From Larix kaempferi (lineage: Eukaryota; Streptophyta; Pinopsida; Pinales; Pinaceae), in contig BSBM01000200.1 of assembly GCA_027924585.1 (NCBI GenBank), positions 1,240,001 to 1,304,000 on the forward strand: 64,000 nucleotides of DNA, given 5' to 3'. The translations under genes and the position numbers were made by a program. How positions within the stretch are numbered: position 1 is the stretch's first letter; every line of letters begins with the position of its first letter. Below the pieces are notes generated by a model, which worked only from the letters and a program-made list of their open reading frames with translations, was not told the origin of the DNA and ran no database searches. Shown piece by piece: positions 1 through 11,763 of this stretch.

Positions 1-173
1 TAGAAAATGTGTTTTATTTCATAAATGGAATCTACAAAGTATACACATTCTACGTCATAACGAATTTCTATAGTTTGCGCATGCGTCCGGAAATAAGAAA
101 AGCTTACTTCCCCCGTTTTTTAAAATCACAGCTTCTAGAAGGTTTACATGATTTCTTAAAAAACACGAGTTTT
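1..173 (+). repeat. Representative satellite monomer (type A)
   Basis: First complete monomer, used here as the reference for positions. It contains CGCATGCG (78-85, perfect palindrome, with the SphI site GCATGC at 79-84), TCCGGA (86-91), the HindIII site AAGCTT (100-105), T6A4 (116-125), the 10-base palindrome CTTCTAGAAG with an XbaI site (132-141), and an A6 run near 158-163. G+C is 55 of 173. Type A is recognised by TCTACAAAGTATACAC, CGAATTTC, CATGCGTCC, CCCCCG and CATGATTTCTT. It usually follows type L, so it opens each higher-order unit in domain I. Confidence 0.97.
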
Positions 174-2940
174 TAGAAAATGTGTTTTATTTCATAAATG
201 GAATCAACAAAGTATGCACATTCTACATCACAACGACTTTCTATAGTTTGCGCATGCGTTTGGAAATAAGAAACGCTTACTTTCCCCGTTTTTTAAAATC
301 ACAGCTTCTAGAAGGTTTACATGATTTCGTAAAAAACACGAGTTTTTAGAAAATGTGTTTTATTTCATAAATGGAATCAACAAAGTATACACATTCTACG
401 TCATAGCGAATTTCTATAGTTTGCACATTCGTCCGGAAATAAGAAAAGCTTACTTCCACCGTTTTTTAAAATCACAGCTTCTAGAAGGTTTACCTGATTT
501 CGTAAAAAACATGAGTTTTTAGAAAATGTTTTTTATTTCATAAATGGAATCTACAAAGTATGCACATTCTACTTCATAAATTCTTTCTATAGTTTGCGCA
601 TGCATTCGGAAATAAGAAAAGCTTACTTCCCCCGTTTTTTAAAATCACAGCTTCTAGTAGGTTTAGATGATTTCTTAAAAAACACGAGTTTTTAGAAAAT
701 GTGTTTTATTTCATAAATGGAATCAACAAAGTATGCACATTCTACGTCATAACGAATTTCTATAGTTTGCGCATTCGTCCGGAAATAAGAAAAGCTTACT
801 TCCACCGTTTTTTAAAATCACAGCTTCTAGAAGGTTTACATGATTTCGTAAAAAACACGAGTTTTTAGAAAATGTGTTTTATTTCATAAATGGAATCTAC
901 AAAGCATGCACATTCTACGTGATAACGACTTTCTATAGTTTGCGCATGCGTTTGGAAATATAAAAAGCTTACTTCCACGGTTTTTTTAAATTACAGCTTC
1001 TACAAGGTTTACATGATTTCTTAAAAAACACGAGTTTTTAGAAAATGTGTTTTATTTCATAAATGGAATCAACAAAGTATGCACATTCTACGTCATAACG
1101 ACTTTCTATAGTTTGCGCATGCGTCCGGAAATAAGAAAAGCTTACTTCTCCCCTTTTTTAAAATCACAGCTTCTAGAAGGTTTACATGATTTCTTAAAAA
1201 AAACGAGTTTTTAGAAAATGTGTTTTATTTCATAAATGGAATCTACAAAGTATGCACATTCTACGTGATAACGAATTTCTATAGTTTGCGCATTCGTCCG
1301 GAAATAAGAAAAGCTTACTTCCACCGTTTTTTAAAATCACAGCTTCTAGAAGGTTTACCTGATTTCGTAAAAAACATGAGTTTTTAGAAAATGTGTTTTA
1401 TTTCATAAATGGAATCTACAAAGTATGCACATTCTACTTCATAACGACTTTCTATAGTTTGCGCATGCGTCCGGAAATAAGAAAAGCTTACTTCCCCCGT
1501 TTTTTAAAATCACAGCTTCTAGAAGGTTTAGATGATTTCTTAAAAAACACGAGTTTTTAGAAAATGTGTTTTATTTCATAAATGGAATCAACAAAGTATG
1601 CACATTCTACGTCATAACGAAATTCTATAGTTTGCGCATTCGTCCGGAAATAAGAAAAGCTTACTTCCACCGTTTTTTAAAATCACAGCTTCTAGAAGGT
1701 TTACATGATTTCGTAAAAAACACGAGTTTTTAGAAAATGTGTTTTATTTCATAAATGGAATCTACAAAGCATGCACATTCTACGTGATAACGACTTTCTA
1801 TAGTTTGCGCATGCGTTTGGAAATATGAAAAGCTTACTTCCACGGTTTTTTTAAATCACAGCTTCTAGAAGGTTTACATGATTTCTTAAAAAACACGAGT
1901 TTTTAGAAAATGTGTTTTATTTCATAAATGGAATCAACAAAGTATGAACATTCTACGTCATAACGACTTTCTATAGTTTGCGCATGCGTTTGGAAATAAG
2001 AAACGCTTACTTCCCCCGTTTTTTAAAATCACAGCTTCTAGAAGGTTTACATGATTTCGTAAAAAACACGAGTTTTTAGAAAATGTGTTTTATTACATAA
2101 ATGGAATCAACAAAGTATACACATTCTACGTCATAACGAATTTCTATAGTTTGCACATTCGTCCGGAAATAAGAAAAGCTTACTTCCACCGTTTTTTAAA
2201 ATCACAGCTTCTAGAAGGTTTACCTGATTTCGTAAAAAACATGAGTTTTTAGAAAATGTTTTTTATTTCATAAATGGAATCTACAAAGTATGCACATTCT
2301 ACTTCATAACGACTTTCTATAGTTTACGCATGCGTCCGGAAATAAGAAAAGCTTACTTCCCCCGTTTTTTAAAATCACAGCTTCTAGAAGGTTTAGATGA
2401 TTTCTTAAAAAACACGAGTTTTTAGAAAATGTGTTTTTTTCCTAAATGGAATCAACAAAGTATGCACATTCTACGTCATAACGAATTTCTATAGTTTGCG
2501 CATTCGTCCGGAAATAAGAAAAGCTTACTTCCACCGTTTTTTAAAATCACAGCTTCTAGAAGGTTTACATGATTTCGTAAAAAACACGAGTTTTTAGAAA
2601 ATGTGTTTTATTTCATAAATGGAATCTACAAAGTATGCACATTCTACGTCATAACGACTTTCTATAGTTTGTGCATGCGTCCGGAAATAAGAAAAGCTTA
2701 CTTCTCCCGTTTTTTAAAATCACAGCTTCTAGAAGGTTTACACGATTTCTTAAAGAACACGTGTTTTTAGAAAATGTGTTTTATTTCATAAATCGAATCA
2801 ACAAAGTATGCACATTCTACGTCATAACGACTTTCTATAGTTTGCGCATTCGTCCAGAAATAAGAACAGCTTACTTTTACCGTTTTTTAAAGTCACAACT
2901 TCTAGAAGGTTTACATGATTTCGTTAAAAACACGAGTTTT
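1..2940 (+). repeat. HOR unit, canonical 17-mer
   Basis: Seventeen monomers in the order A B C D E F G H I E F' B C D E K L. Diagnostics are: B has GCGTTTGG and AAACGCTT; C has TATACAC, GCACATTCG, ACCTGATTTCGT and ACATGAG; D has ATGTTTTTTATT and CTAGTAGG; F has AAAGCATGCAC, GTGATA, ATATAAAAAG and CTACAAGG; G has TCTCCCCTT; H has GTGATA and ACCTG; K has TCTCCCG and AAGAACACGTG; L has AATCGAATC and GTTAAAAAC. The unit is 2,940 rather than 2,941 bases because the 15th monomer lost one base near 2431 (TTTTTTTCC instead of TTTTATTTCC). Confidence 0.88.
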
Positions 2941-5189
2941 TAGAAAATGTGTTTTATTTCATAAATGGAATCTACAAAGTATACACATTCTACGTCATAA
3001 CGAATTTCTATAGTTTGCGCATGCGTTTGGAAATAAGAAAAGCTTACTTCCCCCGTTTTTTAAAATCACAGCTTCTAGAAGGTTTACATGATTTCTTAAA
3101 AAACACGAGTTTTTAGAAAATGTGTTTTATTTCATAAATGGAATCAACAAAGTATGCACATTCTACATCATAACGACTTTCTATAGTTTGCGCATGCGTT
3201 TGGAAATAAGAAACGCTTACTTCCCCCGTTTTTTAAAATCACAGCTTCTAGAAGGTTTACATGATTTCGTAAAAAACACGAGTTTTTAGAAAATGTGTTT
3301 TATTTCATAAATGGAATCAACAAAGTATACACATTCTACGTCATAACGAATTTCTATAGTTTGCACATTCGTCCGGAAATAAGAAAAGCTTACTTCCACC
3401 GTTTTTTAAAATCACAGCTTCTAGAAGGTTTACCTGATTTCGTAAAAAACATGAGTTTTTAGAAAATGTGTTTTATTTCATAAATGGAATCTACAAAGTA
3501 TGCACATTCTACGTGATAACGACTTTCTATAGTTTGCGCATTCGTCCGGAAATAAGAAAAGCTTACTTCCACCGTTTTTTAAAATCACAGCTTCTAGAAA
3601 GTTTACCTGATTTCGTAAAAAACATGAGTTTTTAGAAAATGTGTTTTATTTCATAAATGGAATCTACAAAGTATGCACATTCTACTTCATAACGACTTTC
3701 TATAGTTTGCGCATGCGTCCGGAAATAAGAAAAGCTTACTTCCCCCGTTTTTTAAAATCACAGCTTCTAGAAGGTTTAGATGATTTATTAAAAAACACGA
3801 GTTTTTAGAAAATGTGTTTTATTTCATAAATGGAATCAACAAAGTATGCACATTCTACGTCATAACGAATTTCTATAGTTTGCGCATTCGTCCGGAAATA
3901 AGAAAAGCTTACTTCCACCGTTTTTTAAAATCACAGCTTCTAGAAGGTTTACATGATTTCGTAAAAAACACGAGTTTTTAGAAAATGTGTTTTATTTCAT
4001 AAATGGAATCTACAAAGCATGCATATTCTACGTGATAACGACTTTCTATAGTTTGCGCATGCGTTTGGAAATATGAAAAGCTTACTTCCACGGTTTTTTT
4101 AAATCACAGCTTCTAGAAGGTTTACATGATTTCTTAAAAAACACGAGTTTTTAGAAAATGTGTTTTATTTCATAAATGGAATCAACAAAGTATGCACATT
4201 CTACGTCATAGCGACTTTCTATAGTTTGCGCATGCGTTTGGAAATAAGAAACGCTTACTTCCCCCGTTTTTTAAAATCACAGCTTCTAGAAGGTTTACAT
4301 GATTTCGTAAAAAACACGAGTTTTTAGAAAATGTGTTTTATTTCATAAATGGAATCAACAAAGTATACACATTCTACGTCATAACGAATTTCTATAGTTT
4401 GCACATTCATCCGAAAATAAGAAAAGCTTACTTCCACCGTTTTTTAAAATCACAGCTTCTAGAAGGTTTACCTGATTTCGTAAAAAACATGAGTTTTTAG
4501 AAAATGTTTTTTATTTCATAAATGGAATCTACAAAGTATGCACATTCTACTTCATAACGACTTTCTATAGTTTACGCATGCGTCCGGAAATAAGAAAAGC
4601 TTACTTCCCCCGTTTTTTAAAATCACAGCTTCTAGAAGGTTTAGATGATTTCTTAAAAAACACGAGTTTTTAGAAAATGTGTTTTATTTCCTAAATGGAA
4701 TCAACAAAGTATGCACATTCTACGTCATAACGAATTTCTATAGTTTGCGCATTCGTCCGGAAATAAGAAAAGCTTACTTCCACCGTTTTTTAAAATCACA
4801 GCTTCTAGAAGGTTTACATGATTTCGTAAAAAACACGATTTTTTAGAAAATGTGTTTTATTTCATAAATGGAATCTACAAAGTATGCACATTCTACGTCA
4901 TAACGACTTTCTATAGTTTGCGCATGCGTCCGGAAATAAGAAAAGCTTACTTCTCCCGTTTTTTAAAATCACAGCTTCTAGAAGGTTTACATGATTTCTT
5001 AAAGAACACGTGTTTTTAGAAAATGTGTTTTATTTCATAAATCGAATCAACAAAGTATGCACATTCTACGTCATAACGACTTTCTATAGTTTGCGCATTC
5101 GTCCAGAAATAAGAAAAGCTTACTTTTACCGTTTTTTAAAGTCACAACTTCTAGAAGGTTTACATGATTTCGTTAAAAACACGAGTTTT
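2941..5189 (+). repeat. HOR unit, 13-mer deletion variant
   Basis: Order A B C H I E F' B C D E K L, 2,249 bp. It equals the 17-mer with D E F G removed: the C monomer ending in ACATGAG is followed directly by an H monomer carrying GTGATA. Its opening A monomer has GCGTTTGG instead of GCGTCCGG, a B-like patch. In-register unequal exchange between similar monomers explains the loss of exactly four periods. Confidence 0.85.
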
Positions 5190-8100
5190 TAGAAAATGTG
5201 TTTTATTTCATAAATGGAATCTACAAAGTATACACATTTTACGTCATAACGAATTTCTATAGTTTGCGCATGCGTCCGGAAATAAGAAAAGCTTACTTCC
5301 CCCGTTTTTTAAAATCACAGCTTCTAGAAGGTTTACATGATTTCTTAAAAAACACGAGTTTTTAGAAAATGTGTTTTATTTCATAAATGGAATCAACAAA
5401 GTATGCACATTCTACATCATAACGACTTTCTATAGTTTGCGCATGCGTTTGGAAATAAGAAACGCTTACTTCCCCCGTTTTTTAAAATCACAGCTTCTAG
5501 AAGGTTTACATGATTTCGTAAAAAACACGAGTTTTTAGAAAATGTGTTTTATTTCATAAATGGAATCAACAAAGTATACACATTCTACGTCATAACGAAT
5601 TTCTATAGTTTGCACATTCGTCCGGAAATAAGAAAAGCTTACTTCCACCGTTTTTTAAAATCACAGCTTCTAGAAGGTTTACCTGATTTCGTAAAAAACA
5701 TGAGTTTTTAGAAAATGTTTTTTATTTCATAAATGGAATCTACAAAGTATGCACATTCTACTTCATAACGACTTTCTATAGATTGCGCATGCGTCCGGAA
5801 ATAAGAAAAGCTTACTTCCCCCGTTTTTTAAAATCACAGCTTCTAGTAGGTTTAGATGATTTCTTAAAAAACACGAGTTTTTAGAAAATGTGTTTTATTT
5901 CATAAATGGAATCAACAAAGTATGCACATTCTACGTCATAACGAATTTCTATAGTTTGCGCATTCGTCCGGAAATAAGAAAAGCTTACTTCCACCGTTTT
6001 TTAAAATCACAGCTTCTAGAAGGTTTACATGATTTCGTAAAAAACACGAGTTTTTAGAAAATGTGTTTTATTTCATAAATGGAATCTACAAAGCATGCAC
6101 ATTCTACGTGATAACGACTTTCTATAGTTTGCGCATGCGTTTGGAAATATAAAAAGCTTACTTCCACGGTTTTTTTAAATCACAGCTTCTACAAGGTTTA
6201 CATGATTTCTTAAAAAACACGAGTTTTTAGAAAATGTGTTTTATTTCATAAAAGGAATCAACAAAGTATGCACATTCTACGTCATAACGACTTTCTATAG
6301 TTTGCGCATGCGTCCGGAAATAAGAAAAGCTTACTTCTCCCCTTTTTTAAAATCACAGCTTCTAGAAGGTTTACATGATTTCTTAAAAAACACGAGTTTT
6401 TAGAAAATGTGTTTTATTTCATAAATGGAATCTACAAAGTATGCACATTCTACGTGATAACGACTTTCTATAGTTTGCGCATTCGTCCGGAAATAAGAAA
6501 AGCTTACTTCCACCGTTTTTTAAAATCACAGCTTCTAGAAGGTTTACCTGATTTCGTAAAAAACATGAGTTTTTAGAAAATGTGTTTTATTTCATAAATG
6601 GAATCTACAAAGTATGCACATTCTACTTCATAACGACTTTCTATAGTTTGCGCATGCGTCCGGAAATAAGAAAAGCTTACTTCCCCCGTTTTTTAAAATC
6701 ACAGCTTCTAGAAGGTTTAGATGATTTCTTAAAAAACACGAGTTTTTAGAAATTGTGTTTTATTTCATAAATGGAATCAACAAAGTATGCACATTCTACG
6801 TCATAACGAATTTCTATAGTTTGCGCATTCGTCCGGAAATAAGAAAAGCTTACTTCCACCGTTTTTTAAAATCACAGCTTCTAGAAGGTTTACATGATTT
6901 CTTAAAAAACACGAGTTTTTAGAAAGTGTGTTTTATTTCATAAATGGAATCTACAAAGTATGCACATTCTACGTGATAACGACTTTCTATAGTTTGCGCA
7001 TTCGTCCGGAAATAAGAAAAGCTTACTTCCACCGTTTTTTAAAATCACAGCTTCTAGAAGGTTTACCTGATTTCGTAAAAAACATGAGTTTTTAGAAAAT
7101 GTGTTTTATTTCATAAATGGAATCTACAAAGTATGCACATTCTACTTCATAACGACTTTCTATAGTTTGCGCATGCGTCCGGAAATAAGAAAAGCTTACT
7201 TCCCCCGTTTTTTAAAATCACAGCTTCTAGAAGGTTTAGATGATTTCTTAAAAAACAGGAGTTTTTAGAAAATGTGTTTTATTTCATAAATGGAATCAAC
7301 AAAGTATGCACATTCTACGTCATAACGAATTTCTATAGTTTGCGCATTCGTCCGGAAATAAGAAAAGCTTACTTCCACCGTTTTTTAAAATCACAGCTTC
7401 TAGAAGGTTTACATGATTTCATAAAAAACACGAGTTTCTAGAAAATGTGTTTTATTTCATAAATGGAATCTACAAAGCATGCACATTCTACGTGATAACG
7501 ACTTTCTATAGTTTGCGCATGCGTTTGGAAATATGAAAAGCTTACTTCCACGGTTTTTTTAAATCACAGCTTCTAGAAGGTTTACATGATTTCTTAAAAA
7601 ACACGAGTTTTTAGAAAATGTGTTTGATTTCATAAATGGAATCAACAAAGTATGCACATTCTACGTCATAACGACTTTCTATAGTTTGCGCATGCGTTTG
7701 GAAATAAGAAACGCTTACTTCCCCCGTTTTTTAAAATCACAGCTTCTAGAAGGTTTACATGATTTCGTAAAAAACACGAGTTTTTAGAAAATGTGTTTTA
7801 TTTCATAAATGGAATCAACAAAGTATACACATTCTACGTCATAACGAATTTCTATAGTTTGCACATTCGTCCGGAAATAAGAAAAGCTTACTTCCACCGT
7901 TTTTTAAAATCACAGCTTCTAGAAGGTTTACCTGATTTCGTAAAAAACATGAGTTTTTAGAAAATGTTTTTTATTTCATAAATGGAATCTACAAAGTATG
8001 CACATTCTACTTCATAACGACTTTCTATAGTTTGCGCATGCGTCCGGAAATAAGAAAAGCTTACTTCCCCCGTTTTTTAAAATCACAGCTTCTAGAAGGT

Positions 8101-11100
8101 TTAGATGATTTATTAAAAAACACGAGTTTTTAGAAAATGTGTTTTATTTCATAAATGGAATCAACAAAGTATGCACATTCTACGTCATAACGAATTTCTA
8201 TAGTTTGCGCATTCGTCCGGAAATAAGAAAAGCTTACTTCCACCGTTTTTTAAAATCACAGCTTCTAGAAGGTTTACATGATTTCGTAAAAAACACGAGT
8301 TTTTAGAAAATGTGTTTTATTTCATAAATGGAATCTACAAAGCATGCACATTCTACGTGATAACGACTTTCTATAGTTTGCGCATGCGTTTGGAAATATG
8401 AAAAGCTTACTTCCACGGTTTTTTTAAATCACAGCTTCTAGAAGGTTTACATGATTTCTTAAAAAACACGAGTTTTTAGAAAATGTGTTTTATTTCATAA
8501 ATGGAATCAACAAAGTATGCACATTCTACGTCATAACGACTTTCTATAGTGTGCGCATGCGTTTGGAAATAAGAAACGCTTACTTCCCCCGTTTTTTAAA
8601 ATCACAGCTTCTAGAAGGTTTACATGATTTCGTAAAAAACACGAGTTTTTAGAAAATGTGTTTTATTTCATAAATGGAATAAACAAAGTATACACATTCT
8701 ACGTCATAACGAATTTCTATAGTTTGCACATTCGTCCGGAAATAAGAAAAGCTTACTTCCACCGTTTTTTAAAATCACAGCTTCTAGAAGGTTTACCTGA
8801 TTTCGTAAAAAACATGAGTTTTTAGAAAATGTTTTTTATTTCATAAATGGAATCTACAAAGTATGCACATTCTACTTCATAACGACTTTCTATAGTTTGC
8901 GCATGCGTCCGGAAATAAGAAAAGCTTACTTCCCCCGTTTTTTAAAATCACAGCTTCTAGAAGGTTTAGATGATTTCTTAAAAAACACGAGTTTTTAGAA
9001 AATGTGTTTTATTTCCTAAATGGAATCAACAAAGTATGCACATTCTACGTCATAACGAATTTCTATAGTTTGCGCATTCGTCCGGAAATAAGAAAAGCTT
9101 ACTTCCACCGTTTTTTAAAATCACAGCTTCTAGAAGGTTTACATGATTTCGTAAAAAACACGAGTTTTTAGAAAATGTGTTTTATTTCATAAATGGAATC
9201 TACAAAGTATGCACATTCTACGTCATAACGACTTTCTATAGTTTGCGCATGCGACCGGAAATAAGAAAAGCTTACTTCTCCCCTTTTTTAAAATCACAGC
9301 TTCTAGAAGGTTTACATGATTTCTTAAAAAACACGAGTTTTTAGAAAATGTGTTTTATTTCATAAATGGAATCTACAAAGCATGCACATTCTACGTAATA
9401 ACGACTTTCTATAGTTTGCGCATGCGTTTGGAAATATAAAAAGCTTACTTCCACGGTTTTTTTAAATCACAGCTTCTACAAGGTTTACATGATTTCTTAA
9501 AAAACACGAGTTTTTAGAAAATGTGTTTTATTTCATAAATGGAATCAACAAAGTATGCACATTCTACGTCATAACGACTTTCTATAGTTTGCGCATGCGA
9601 CCGGAAATAAGAAAAGCTTACTTCTCCCCTTTTTTAAAATCACAGCTTCTAGAAGGTTTACATGATTTCTTAAAAAACACGAGTTTTTAGAAAATGTGTT
9701 TTATTTCATAAATGGAATCTACAAAGTATGCACATTCTACGTGATAACGACTTTCTATAGTTTGCGCATTCGTCCGGAAATAAGAAAAGCTTACTTCCAC
9801 CGTTTTTTAAAATCACAGCTTCTAGAAGGTTTACCTGATTTCGTAAAAAACATGAGTTTTTAGAAAATGTGTTTTATTTCATAAATGGAATCTACAAAGT
9901 ATGCACATTCTACTTCATAACGACTTTCTATAGTTTGCGCATGCGTCCGGAAATAAGAAAAGCTTACTTCCCCCGTTTTTTAAAATCACAGCTTCTAGAA
10001 GGTTTAGATGATTTCTTAAAAAACAGGAGTTTTTAGAAAATGTGTTTTATTTCATAAATGGAATCTACAAAGTATGCACATTCTACGTCATAACGAATTT
10101 CTATAGTTTGCGCATTCGTCCGGAAATAAGAAAAGCTTACTTCCACCGTTTTTTAAAATCACAGCTTCTAGAAGGTTTACCTGATTTCGTAAAAAACACG
10201 AGTTTTTAGGAAATGTGTTTTATTTCATAAATGGAATCTACAAAGTATGCACATTCTACTTCATAACGACTTTCTATAGTTTGCGCATGCGTCCGGAAAT
10301 ATGAAAAGCTTACTTCCACGGTTTTTTTAAATCACAGCTTCTAGAAGGTTTAGATGATTTATTAAAAAACACGAGTTTTTAGAAAATGTGTTTTATTTCA
10401 TAAATGGAATCAACAAAGTATGCACATTCTACGTCATAACGACTTTCTATAGTTTGCGCATTCGTCCGGAAATAAGAAAAGCTTACTTCCACCGTTTTTT
10501 AAAATCACAGCTTCTAGAAGGTTTACATGATTTCGTAAAAAACACGAGTTTTTAGAAAATGTGTTTTATTTCATAAATGGAATCTACAAAGCATGCACAT
10601 TCTACGTGATAACGAATTTCTATAGTTTGCGCATGCGTTTGGAAATATGAAAAGCTTACTTCCACGGTTTTTTTAAATCACAGCTTCTAGAAGGTTTACA
10701 TGATTTCTTAAAAAACACGAGTTTTTAGAAAATGTTTTTTATTTCATAAATGGAATCAACAAAGTATGCACATTCTACGTCATAACGACTTTCTATAGTT
10801 TGCGCATGCGTCCGGAAATAAGAAACGCTTACTTCCCCCGTTTTTTAAAATCACAGCTTCTAGAAGGTTTACATGATTTCGTAAAAAACACGAGTTTTTA
10901 GAAAATGTGTTTTATTTCATAAATGGAATCAACAAAGTATACACATTCTACGTCATAACGAATTTCTATAGTTTGCACATTCGTCCGAAAATAAGAAAAG
11001 CTTACTTCCACCGTTTTTTAAAATCACAGCTTCTAGAAGGTTTACCTGATTTCGTAAAAAACATGAGTTTTTAGAAAATGTTTTTTATTTCATAAATGGA

Positions 11101-11763
11101 ATCTACAAAGTATGCACATTCTACTTCATAACGACTTTCTATAGTTTGCGCATGCGTCCGGAAATAAGAAAAGCTTACTTCCCCCGTTTTTTAAAATCAC
11201 AGCTTCTAGAAGGTTTAGATGATTTCTTAAAAAACACGAGTTTTTAGAAAATGTGTTTTATTTCCTAAATGGAATCAACAAAGTATGCACATTCTACGTC
11301 ATAACGAATTTCTATAGTTTGCGCATTCGTCCGGAAATAAGAAAAGCTTACTTCCACCGTTTTTTAAAATCACAGCTTCTAGAAGGTTTACATGATTTCG
11401 TAAAAAACACGAGTTTTTAGAAAATGTGTTTTATTTCATAAATGGAATCTACAAAGTATGCACATTCTACGTCATAACGACTTTCTATAGTTTGCGCATG
11501 CGTCCGGAAATAAGAAAAGCTTACTTCTCCCGTTTTTTAAAATCACAGCTTCTAGAAGGTTTACATGATTTCTTAAAGAACACGTGTTTTTAGAAAATGT
11601 GTTTTATTTCATAAATCGAATCAACAAAGTATGCACATTCTACGTCATAACGACTTTCTATAGTTTGCGCATTCGTCCAGAAATAAGAAAAGCTTACTTT
11701 TACCGTTTTTTAAAGTCACAACTTCTAGAAGGTTTACATGATTTCGTTAAAAACACGAGTTTT
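5190..11763 (+). repeat. Shuffled HOR segment, 38 monomers
   Basis: Runs A B C D E F G H I E H I E F' B C D E F' B C D E (K/G) F G H I H (I/F') E F' B C D E K L. It is about two canonical units with internal re-use of H-I-E and of F' B C D E, and a backward step from D-E into a K/G hybrid, F, G. The monomer at 9169-9341 has a K-like front and a G-like back (TCTCCCCTT, CACGAG). The monomer at 10207-10379 joins an I front (ACTTCATA) to an F' middle (ATATGAAAAG, CCACGG) and ends with GATTTATT. All 38 monomers keep the 173-base register. Confidence 0.8.

Noticed and set aside
1-173. TATA-like TCTATAG and AT-rich blocks as promoter or yeast-type origin (TTTACATGAT)
   Set aside because: They occur in every monomer as part of the repeat. 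The ARS-like match has at least two mismatches and nothing downstream suggests a transcript.
2671-2943. 90-codon ORF on the plus strand, and the similar 60-87 codon ORFs across the window
   Set aside because: All translate the same satellite monomer, most use GTG or TTG as start, and they end at the TAG opening the following monomer. There is no ribosome binding site, splice signal or domain, and the monomer length shifts the frame each period.
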